Positions 53,159 to 61,056 of a stretch of 64,000 nucleotides of DNA are shown here, piece by piece. Under the pieces are notes generated by a model, which was given only the letters and a program-made list of their open reading frames with translations, made no database searches and was not told the DNA's origin. The first letter of the stretch is position 1, and the number at the start of each line of letters is the position of its first letter. Source of the DNA: JACVRW01 sp963728155 (lineage in GTDB: Bacteria > Actinomycetota > Thermoleophilia > Solirubrobacterales > Thermoleophilaceae); NCBI GenBank assembly GCA_963728155.1, contig CAVSJF010000007.1, positions 434,001-498,000 on the forward strand. The letters run 5' to 3'. The position numbers and the translations under genes are program-made.

Positions 53159-53558
53159 ATGTCCGAATCAGGAGAACCTCGAGGTCGCCCGCCGGGCGAT
53201 GGAGCGCTGGAACGCGGGAGACCTCGAAGGGGTCCTGGCCATGTACTCCGACGACGCGGTCATGCACCCCGCCGCCGAGTGGCCCGAGCAGGCCTCCTGG
53301 CACGGCCGCGAAGGCGTGCGCGAGAACATGGAGCAATGGCGCTCCGTTTGGGACTCGAGCGAGATGGTCGTCGACAGCCTCGAGAGCTACGGCGACCGGG
53401 TGGTGGCGAGCGGAGCGTGGCTGACCCGCGGACGGGTGAGCGGGTTGGACGGACGCTGGGCGTTCAACATCGTGCTCACGATCCGGGATGGGATGATCGC
53501 CACGCATGAGTGGTTCACTGAGCGCGAGCCCGCCCTCGCAGCCGCACGCGACTCCTGA
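53159..53558 (+). CDS. SnoaL/NTF2-like protein (frameshift just after the start)
   Basis: About 132 residues. The usual opening of this family is kept if one extra base near 53164 is removed: ATG TCC then NQENLEVARRAMERWNAGDL. The rest is in one frame: VLAMYSDDAVMHPAAEWPE, WHGREGVRENMEQWRSVWD, SYGDRVVASGAWLTRGRVSG and VLTIRDGMIATHEWFTEREP, an NTF2 cone. The open frame further upstream (from 53016) lies in the SRP RNA and is not coding. Role unknown; such proteins bind or isomerise small molecules. Confidence 0.7.
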
Positions 53559-55808
53559 CCTCGCCACGCTGAGGTCCATCGAGCGGCGCGTGCTGTGGCT
53601 GGCCGCGGCCATCGTCCACCACGCCAACCACGTGCGCGAGAACCGGAGCGGGGTGAAGGTGGGCGGCCACCAGGCCTCGAGCGCTTCGATGGTCAGCCTG
53701 ATGTGCGCGCTGTGGTTCTCCGAGCTGCGCTCCGAGGACCGCGTGTCGGTAAAGCCCCACGCCTCGCCGGCGCTGCACGCGATCAACTACCTGCTGGGCC
53801 GCCTCGACCGCCCCTATCTGGAGACCCTGCGCGCGTTCGGCGGGCTGCAGAGCTATCCGAGCCGGACCAAGGATCCCGACCCGGTGGACTACTCGACCGG
53901 CTCGGTGGGGATCGGCGCCACCGCGCCCATCTGGGGCGCGATCGCGCGGCGCTACCTGGAGACCCACCGGCTGGAGGCGCCGCCGATGGGACGCCAGATC
54001 GCGCTCGTGGGTGACGCCGAGCTCGACGAGGGGGCGGTGTGGGAGGCGATCGCCGATCCCAGCGTGGCCAAGCTCGGCGAAGTGCTGTGGGTGGTCGATC
54101 TCAATCGCCAGTCGCTCGACCGGGTGGTGCCCGACATCGCCTTCGGGCGCTGGGCCGGCATGTTCGAGGGCGCGGGCTGGCAGACCATCTCGGTGAAGTA
54201 CGGGTCGCGGCTGGAGGGGCTGTTCGAGCGCCCGGGTGGAGACGGCCTGCGCCGGCGCATCGACGCGATGCCCAACGAGGAGTATCAGCGCCTGCTGCGT
54301 TCCGAGCCCGCCGAGCTGCGCGAACGCCTGCCCGGCGGAGAGCGCGAGCTAGCCGGGCTGGTGGGCGAGCTCGACGACGAGGAGCTGCGCGCGGCGGTGC
54401 GCGATCTGGGCGGCCACGATCCGGCCAAGCTAATCGACGCCTACCGCGCCGTCGACTCCGACCGCCCGACGGTGGTGTTCGCCTACACGATCAAGGGCTG
54501 GTCGCTGCCGGTGGAGGGCCATCCCGAGAACCACTCCGCGCTGCTCACCCGCGACCAGATGCTCGAGCTGGCGGCGGGTCTCGGCGCCGACGCGGACGAT
54601 CCCTGGGCCGCGTTCGAGCCCGGCGAGCCCCGAGGGGGAGCTGTGCGCGGCCGCGGCCACCGCGTTGGCCCGCGACGAGCCCGAGCCGGCGGCGCCGCCC
54701 GCCGTGCCGGCGAGCCTGGGCGCGAACCCACCGAGGCGCCGTATCCACCCAGCAGGCCTTCGGCCGCTTCTTCGTCGACCTCGTGCGCGAGGCCCCCGAC
54801 GTCGCCGCTCGGGTGGTCACCGTGAGCCCCGACGTGGCCAGCTCCACCAACCTGGGCGGATGGATCAACAAGGGGGAGATCTGGTCGGTGGGCGAACGCC
54901 GTGACTGGTTCGAGGACGATCCCCAGACGCTCGTGCACTGGCACGAGTCGACCGGCGGCCATCACATCGAGCTGGGTATCGCCGAGACCAACCTGGTGGG
55001 CCTGCTGGGCGAGCTCGGCGCCACCTGGAGCCGCTACGGCCAGCCGCTGCTGCCCATCGGCACGATCTACGACCCGTTCGTGGGTCGTGCGCTCGAGCCC
55101 TGGTCGTTCGGGATCTACGCCGGTGGCCAGTCGATCCTGGTCGGCACGCCGAGCGGCGTGTCGCTCGCGCCCGAGGGCGGGGCGCACCAGTCGATCGTCA
55201 CTCCTTCGATCGGCATCGCCCAGCCCGGTTGCACCGCCTGGGAGCCCGCCTTCGGCCAGCATCTCGAGTGGACGCTGCTGCACGCGCTCTCGCGTCTGGG
55301 CCGCGAAGGCGGCGAGTCGGCCTACTTCCGGCTCTCGACGCGGCCCATCGACCAGACGCTGGCCGGTGAGCCCGATCGCGAGCTCGTGCTGGCCGGCGGC
55401 TACGCGCTGAGGCGAGCCGACGAGCGCCCGCGGGTGACGCTCGTGGGCATGGGCGCGGTGATCCCGGATCTCCTGGCGGCCGCGGACGCGCTCGGAGGCG
55501 AGGCCGACGTGATCTGCCTCACGAGCGCCGACCTCGTCTTCCGCGCCCTGCGCGCCCGCGCCGGCCTGGGCGACCATCCCGACACCATCCTGGACGAGCT
55601 ATTCCCCGCCGCCCGCTCCGCGCCGATGGTGACCGTGCTCGACGGCGATCCCCACGCGCTGGCCTTTCTCGCCGCCGTGAACGGCACTCCGCTCACCCCG
55701 CTGGGCGTGGCGCGGTTCGGCCAATCGGGCGAGCTGGCCGATGTCTACGAGGACCACGGGATCGACGCCGAGACGATCGTGGGCGCGGCGCTCGACCTGC
55801 TCGACTGA
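53506..55808 (+). CDS. Pyruvate dehydrogenase E1 (AceE-like) thiamine-diphosphate enzyme, two frame breaks
   Basis: About 766 residues. Start-half marks are RRVLWLAAAIVHHANHVREN, VGGHQASSASMVSLMCALWF, VSVKPHASPALHAINYLLG, TGSVGIGATAPIWGAIARRY and GDAELDEGAVWEAIADPSVA (TPP Asp), then VFAYTIKGWSLPVEGHPENH. Extra bases near 54633 and 54750 move the frame twice. The transketolase-type second half then reads AFGRFFVDLVREAPDVAARV, VTVSPDVASSTNLGGWINKG and GIAQPGCTAWEPAFGQHLEW. It resembles the homodimeric AceE family but is shorter than AceE, about 890. It would decarboxylate a 2-oxo acid; partner E2 is not visible here. Overlaps the upstream stop by 53 bases. Confidence 0.75.
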
Positions 55809-55830
55809 CGAACGTGGTAAGCCTTCCCGC

Positions 55831-56343
55831 ATGGCGAAGATCAAGAAGGACAAGAAGTTGTACGACAAGATGCGCGATAACGGGATCCGCAAGAGCGTCG
55901 CGCGCGACCTCGCGGAGCTACCCGCTCACGTGTCCGACGGCAAGCAGGCGCCCAAGCCTTTGCGCGACGCGGTCGACCGCCTCGAAGAGCGTCGTCAAGG
56001 AGCTGAAGACCCACACCGACCGCGGCGACCGCAAGACCGCCGCGCGGAAGCCGCGCGCACGCGCAGCCAGAACGCGGAAAGCCGGTCGGCGGCGGCGCGC
56101 AAGGCCGCGCGCACACGGGCCAAGTCGAGCGGGAGCAGCGCGGGCAGGCACGCGCGGCGCTTCGACGACCAAGTCGCGCTCGACCGCGTCGGCCACGAAG
56201 TCGCGCTCGACGACGGCCGCCACCAAGACACGCGCGGCTCGCGCAGCGGCGAAGCCTCGCACGGCGGCGAAGCCGCGGGCCCGGCGTACGACGACGGCCA
56301 AGACAAGCTCAGGGGACGAGCGTGGGCGGCCCGTAGAGGCTGA
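55831..56343 (+). CDS. Histone-H1-like basic protein with Ala/Arg/Lys/Thr-rich tail (frame breaks)
   Basis: The N-terminus is a short helical module: MAKIKKDKKLYDKMRDNGIR, KSVARDLAELPAHVSDGKQ, PLRDAVDRLE. An extra base near 56000 shifts frame to SVVKELKTHTDRGDRKTAARK, and a long tail of KTAARKPRARAARTRKAG, then ASTTKSRSTASATKSRSTT and AAAKPRTAAKPRARRTTTA follows, with further frame changes likely. Such tails occur in actinobacterial nucleoid proteins (HupB, Lsr2-linked H1-like). The 3' end is uncertain and meets the convergent CapA gene. Taken to bind DNA or RNA by charge. Confidence 0.6.
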   Translation: MAKIKKDKKLYDKMRDNGIRKSVARDLAELPAHVSDGKQAPKPLRDAVDRLEERRQGAEDPHRPRRPQDRRAEAARTRSQNAESRSAAARKAARTRAKSSGSSAGRHARRFDDQVALDRVGHEVALDDGRHQDTRGSRSGEASHGGEAAGPAYDDGQDKLRGRAWAARRG

Positions 56344-57771
56344 CGCCCGTATCCATCGTCAGATCGTCGTTCAGCGGCAACCGGCGCGGGCGCGAATCGG
56401 CCAGCTCCGGGCGCCCGCCGGTGATCTGGCCCTCGCGCCAGCGGGCGGCCGAAACGCCCTCCGCGCTCAAATCGACCTCGAGGATCCCGGTGGTGGAGGT
56501 ATCGCTCGAGAAGGCGCCGAACACGAAGTTGCCCAGCGAGTAGGCCACCAGCGCGGAGCCCTGGCGGCGGACCGGCTGGAGGGTGTGCGGGTGGGCGCCG
56601 ATCACGATCTGCGCCCCGCGTTGACCGCCGCGTCGGCGAGCGCGCGCTGATCGGCGCTCTCCAGGGTCTGCTTCTCGATTCCCCAGTGGAACGTGGCCAC
56701 CACGATGTCCGCCTTCCGCCGGGCGGTCTGCACGGCAGAGGTGACCGCCTCGGGCGTGGCCCACGCGGTGCCCGGCCCGTCGTCGGTCGCGGCGAACTCG
56801 ACCGGAGCGATGTTGGAGAAGCCGACGAAGCCGAGGCGCAAGCCCATCCGCTCGACGATCTGCGGCGCCAGCGCGCGCTCCAGGTCGCGTCCGGCGCCGA
56901 CCGCCTTCATCCCCAGGCGCTCCACGCCACGAACGGTGTCGAGCATGGCCTCCTGCCCGTAGTCGCCCACGTGGTTGTTGGCCAGGTTGAGCACGTCGAT
57001 ACCCGAATGGCGGCGTAGGCCGGCAAGAGCGGCCGGGGTGCCGCGGAAGTTGAACTGCTTGGGGAAGGGGGTGCCGCGCTCCGAGACTGCGGTCTCCAGG
57101 TTCCCGAAGGCGATGTCGGCCTTTCGCAGCGGCGCGCCGGCGCTCTCCCAGGGCCACGCGGGGCCGTTGGCCGCAATGGCTTCGCCGGGTATGTCGCCCA
57201 GGTTGATGTCACCCACCGAGGCGAGGCGCAGCGGGCGGACGTTCACGCGCAGCGGCGCCGACGTTGCCGCACCCGGCACCCGCGCGCGCACGACGACCGG
57301 CCCGGGCTGCCCGACCACCCGTCCCTCGATGCGAAAGCGCCCGTCAGCGCCGGACTCGCCGCGACCGGCCGCCCGCCAGCGGCCGCCCTTGGCGCGAGTC
57401 TCGAGCACCAGTGACGTGGACTCCGGGGCCTCACTTCCGGTGAGCACGATTCGCCCACCCGGCGCCACCGTCCGGCTGGAGGGCTCGACCTCGAAGGGTG
57501 CGTCGCCGCCGCCGCCCGGCGTGAGCGAGGAGACGAGAAAGGCGAGGACGCCCACGGCCGACCCGAGCGCCAGCAGCGCCGATACCCGCTCGCCCCTGGG
57601 CACCGAGCGGGCCGGCTGGGGTGTGAGGCGCCGAACGCTGATCTCACCCGGCTGGGGCTGCGGCTCGGGATGTGGCGGGGTCTCGGGCGCGGAATGGCCG
57701 CCGCCGCGCCCGGCCGCCGTCTGGGGGCCGATGCCCGAAAGCCGCTCGCTCGTGTCCTGGTCAGAGGCCAT
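56309..57771 (-). CDS. CapA-family (poly-gamma-glutamate synthesis type) membrane-anchored metallophosphoesterase (one frameshift)
   Basis: About 488 residues. A signal anchor (ALLALGSAVGVLAFLVSSL) follows a cytosolic basic/Pro-rich stretch; then an Ig-like segment and a calcineurin-like fold: LASVGDINLGDIPGEAIA, DIAFGNLETAVSERG, IDVLNLANNHVGDYGQEA, LGFVGFSNIAPVEFAAT, IVVATFHWGIEKQTLES and, after a missing G near 56622, AQIVIGAHPHTLQPVRRQ and VAYSLGNFVFG. CapA proteins help build or anchor poly-gamma-glutamate; others act on nucleotides or polymers at the surface. ATG at 57771 is preferred. Divergent from dnaX. Confidence 0.8.
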
Positions 57772-57878
57772 GCCGGCCGCGCGGTGCCGGTGCTCGCGCG
57801 CGGAAACAACCTGTTCGCCGACCGAGGCCGGCGTCCTCCCGACGACCCCTCCACCGCCAGAGCTAGCATGGGTGCCCG

Positions 57879-59504
57879 ATGCTCTCCCTCTACCGTCGCC
57901 ACCGCCCGAAGACCTTCGACGAGGTGGTGGGCCAGGACCACATCGTCCGCACGCTGCGCAACGCGATCGAGCTCGACAAGGTCCACCACGCCTACCTCTT
58001 CGTGGGTTCGCGAGGCACGGGCAAGACGTCGATGGCCAAGCTCCTGGCATGCGCGCTGAACGCCGAGGGCGGCGCGAGGGTCGACTTCGACCCCGCCTCG
58101 GAGGGCACCCGCGCCATCCTGGCCGGCACCTCGCTCGACGTGGTGGAGATGGACGCCGCCTCCAACAACTCGGTCGACGACATCCGCGAGCTGCGCGAGA
58201 ACGTCGCGCTGGCGCCGATGCAGGGCGGGCGCCGCGTGTACATCCTCGACGAGGCGCACATGCTCTCGCCCTCAGCCTGGAACGCGTTTCTCAAGACGCT
58301 GGAGGAACCGCCCCCGCATGTGGTCTTCGTGCTGGCCACCACCGAGGCTCACAAGGTGCCCGCCACGATCGTCGACCGCTGCCACCGCTTCGATTTCCAG
58401 CGCCCGTCCCTCGAGCAGATCGCCGGAGTGCTGCGCCGGGTGGCGGGCGAGGAGGGCATCGAGCTGCCCGACCCCGCCGTAGGCATGCTGGCCCGCGCGG
58501 CCACCGGCTCGTTTCGCGACGCGCTCGGCACGCTCGAGCAGCTCGTCACCTACGGCGGGCCCAAGGTGGAGCTCGAGAACGTGCTCGACATCCTCGGGGT
58601 GGCCGACGCGGGCCTGGTGCTCGACACGGCCGAGAGCCTGGCCGACCACGATCCGCGCGGCGCGCTGCTCGCCGTTCAGCGCCTGTCGGACTCGGGCCGC
58701 GACTTCACCCAGTTCATGCGCGACCTGTCGGCCCATCTGCGCCACCTGTTCGTGGTCCAGACCCTGGGCGAGGTGCCCGATTCCTTCTCGGTTACCGCCG
58801 AGCACACCGATCGCCTCGCCGCCCAGGCCGAGCGCTTCTCCCAGGGTGAGATCCTGCGCACCATCGACTTCCTGGCCGCGGCGATCGCGGCGGTCAAGGA
58901 CGGCTCGGAGCCGCGTATCCAGCTCGAGATGGCGCTGCTCAAGGCGACCCAGCCCCAGGCCGACCTCTCGCTCCAGGCGCTGATGTTCCGCATCGAGCAG
59001 CTCGAGGCGCGGCTCGCGGGCGAGCCCGAGCCGGCGCTGCCGAGCGAGACCCCGGTGGCCCCGCCGCGGCCCTCGGCGCCGAGCGGCGGCGGCTCCGCCG
59101 CGGTGGCCGTGGAGGCCCGGCCCGAGACCGCTCCTCAGACGGTGGGGTCCCTGGAGCTCGACCAGCTGCAGGCCATCTGGCCCGCGGTCGCCGAGGCGGT
59201 GGCCGAGGAGAACGGCATGCTCGGCGCCGCGCTGGGAGCCGCCCGCCCGATGGCCCTCGACGGCGACCGCCTCGTGGTGGCGTTCCCGTCCGATGCCGCC
59301 TTCGTCAAGAAGAAGGCTGAGGCCAACCGGGAGATGGTCCAGCGCACCCTGCGCGGCCTCAGCGGGCAGGCGTTGAACGTGACCTACGAGCTGCGCGAGG
59401 ACGGGGTGGGCGACGCCGCCGCCCTGCTGGGCGAGGACGAGCTGATCGAGCGCCTCCGCGCGGAGTTCGCGGCCGAGGAACTTTTCGAAACCGAGAGGGA
59501 GTAG
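57879..59504 (+). CDS. dnaX: DNA polymerase III subunit gamma/tau
   Basis: 541 residues; the clamp-loader ATPase. Walker A is GSRGTGKTS (43-51), Walker B ILDEAHML (122-129), then LKTLEEPPPHVVFVLATTE and the sensor-1/arginine region TIVDRCHRF. The four Cys that bind zinc in most DnaX proteins are absent: that loop reads ALNAEGGARVDFDPASEGTR, with only Cys58 left. C-terminal tau-like region (about 340-541) is Pro/Ala-rich then folded (WPAVAEAVAEENGMLGAALG). The ybaB gene starts three bases after, and recR follows, the classic order. Confidence 0.95.
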   Translation: MLSLYRRHRPKTFDEVVGQDHIVRTLRNAIELDKVHHAYLFVGSRGTGKTSMAKLLACALNAEGGARVDFDPASEGTRAILAGTSLDVVEMDAASNNSVDDIRELRENVALAPMQGGRRVYILDEAHMLSPSAWNAFLKTLEEPPPHVVFVLATTEAHKVPATIVDRCHRFDFQRPSLEQIAGVLRRVAGEEGIELPDPAVGMLARAATGSFRDALGTLEQLVTYGGPKVELENVLDILGVADAGLVLDTAESLADHDPRGALLAVQRLSDSGRDFTQFMRDLSAHLRHLFVVQTLGEVPDSFSVTAEHTDRLAAQAERFSQGEILRTIDFLAAAIAAVKDGSEPRIQLEMALLKATQPQADLSLQALMFRIEQLEARLAGEPEPALPSETPVAPPRPSAPSGGGSAAVAVEARPETAPQTVGSLELDQLQAIWPAVAEAVAEENGMLGAALGAARPMALDGDRLVVAFPSDAAFVKKKAEANREMVQRTLRGLSGQALNVTYELREDGVGDAAALLGEDELIERLRAEFAAEELFETERE

Positions 59505-59506
59505 CG

Positions 59507-59851
59507 ATGGCGGGCCAACCCAACCTGGGCAACATGATGAAGCAGGTCCAGAAGATGCAGGCCGACATGGCCAAGGCTCAGGAGGAGCTGAAGGCCGAGG
59601 TGGTGGAGGCCAGCGCCGGCGGCGGCATGGTGACGGTGAAGATCTCCGGCGACCTCGAGCTGCGAGAGCTGGCGATCGATCCCGAGGCGGTCGATCCCGA
59701 GGACGTGGACATGTTGCAGGACATGGTCCAGGCCGCCGTGAACGAGGCGATCCGCGCCGCCCAGGAACTTGCCGCCTCGAAGATGAACGCGGCCGCCGGC
59801 GGCCTGGCCGGCCCCGGCGGGCTCGGCGGATTGGGACTGCCCGGGCTCTAG
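59507..59851 (+). CDS. YbaB/EbfC family nucleoid-associated protein
   Basis: 114 residues. The YbaB core is present: NMMKQVQKMQADMAKAQEEL, VEASAGGGMVTVKISGDLEL, LRELAIDPEAVDPEDVDMLQ, and VQAAVNEAIRAAQELAASKM. A Gly/Leu-rich end (GPGGLGGLGLPGL) follows. It binds DNA as a small homodimer and probably acts with RecR. It starts three bases after dnaX. The stop overlaps that of the convergent oxidase gene by four bases. Confidence 0.95.
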   Translation: MAGQPNLGNMMKQVQKMQADMAKAQEELKAEVVEASAGGGMVTVKISGDLELRELAIDPEAVDPEDVDMLQDMVQAAVNEAIRAAQELAASKMNAAAGGLAGPGGLGGLGLPGL

Positions 59852-60954
59852 TCTCGCTCGGCGCCGAAGCCGGCTGTGCGCAGGCTCCGCGCGGCGGCCC
59901 GCTCGCCCAGGGCGAAGCGCGGCTCGGGCTCGACCCGGCCACTCAGCACGTCGGCCACGTGCTCGGCCATCGCCGGGCCGTGCTTGAAGCCGTGTCCCGA
60001 GCCGCCGCCGAGCAGCCAGACGTTGGAGTGCTCCGGATGGGGCGCGAAGATGAACTGGCCGTCGGCGGTCGAGCTGTAGTGGCAGCCGGGCGCGCTGCGC
60101 GGCGCCGCCCCCGCCAGCCCCGGGAAGCGGTGGGCGAGGTACTCGCGTCCGGCCGCGATCGCGCTTTCGCCCGCCTCGAGCGCCCGCTCGTCGGGATCGA
60201 TGTCGGGACCGTCCAGATCCGAGGCGGCCTTGAAGCCGAAGGGCTCGATCAGGGCGTGGCCGTAGGTGGCGGCGTCGAAATCGACCCAGCCCGGGCCGCT
60301 CCATTCGGGCGAAGCGTCGAACAGCGAGAGCTGCTGGAAGGTCACGCGGAGGCTCACGAGCTCGGGGAAGAGCGAGGCCAGCCACGCGCCGCAGGCCCAA
60401 ATCACGGCGTCGGCCTCGCGCCGCCCGCCCGCCGTTTCCACCCCCGCGACGGCGGGACGCGCCGGCTCGATCGTCACGCCTGCCCCGGCGTCGCGGGCCC
60501 GCTGGACGAGGGCCTTGACCGCTTCGGAGGCCTTCAGCACCCCGGCCTCGGGCTCGTGAAGCACGAACGCGAGATCCTCGACGTTCAGGCTCGGGTACAG
60601 GAGCTGGGCGTCGCCGGGCTCGAGACGCTCCGCCGGTATCCCGGCTTCGCGGAGCACCCGTTCGCTGTCCGCCTCCCAGCCGTTCTCCTGGCGAGCGAAC
60701 CAAACCACCCCCGGCTCGGCCAGAACGCCCTGGCCGAGCTCTCGCCACAGGTCCCAGGAGCGCCGGGCCGAGCGCGTGTAGAAGGCGTCCGGACCGTGCG
60801 AGCAGCGCATCAGCCTCGTCTCGCCGCCGGACTCCGAGCGCGGATGCCCGGGCTCGAGACGGTCCACCAGCTCGACCTCCCAGCCGTCGCGCGCCAGGCG
60901 GTCGGCCGCCGAGGCGCCGAACACTCCGGCGCCGATCACGATCGCGCTGGGCAT
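59848..60954 (-). CDS. Monomeric sarcosine oxidase/N-methyl-tryptophan oxidase-like FAD enzyme
   Basis: 368 residues. N-terminal FAD motif AIVIGAGVFGASAADRLARDG, then ETRLMRCSHGPDAFY. Substrate and flavin-binding marks near the end: APGCHYSSTADGQFIFAPH (Cys of the family, where covalent FAD attaches) and GSGHGFKHGPAMAEHVADVL. It oxidises secondary amines such as sarcosine or N-methyl amino acids to give formaldehyde and H2O2. This is the second N-demethylating flavoenzyme in the window. No regulator is seen beside it. Confidence 0.85.
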   Translation of the reverse strand: MPSAIVIGAGVFGASAADRLARDGWEVELVDRLEPGHPRSESGGETRLMRCSHGPDAFYTRSARRSWDLWRELGQGVLAEPGVVWFARQENGWEADSERVLREAGIPAERLEPGDAQLLYPSLNVEDLAFVLHEPEAGVLKASEAVKALVQRARDAGAGVTIEPARPAVAGVETAGGRREADAVIWACGAWLASLFPELVSLRVTFQQLSLFDASPEWSGPGWVDFDAATYGHALIEPFGFKAASDLDGPDIDPDERALEAGESAIAAGREYLAHRFPGLAGAAPRSAPGCHYSSTADGQFIFAPHPEHSNVWLLGGGSGHGFKHGPAMAEHVADVLSGRVEPEPRFALGERAAARSLRTAGFGAERD

Positions 60955-61056
60955 TGGCGGGCGACGCTAGCGCAAGGACGCCGAGGCGCATATTCGTCTA
61001 GACCCTAGGCGTGCCGCCCAAGTTGCGAATGTTGCTTGATACTTTGCCAGCCGGTG

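Noticed and set aside
54483..55577. 364-residue minus-strand open frame opposite the AceE-like gene
   Set aside because: Plus strand carries the transketolase-type motifs; the minus frame has no recognisable feature.
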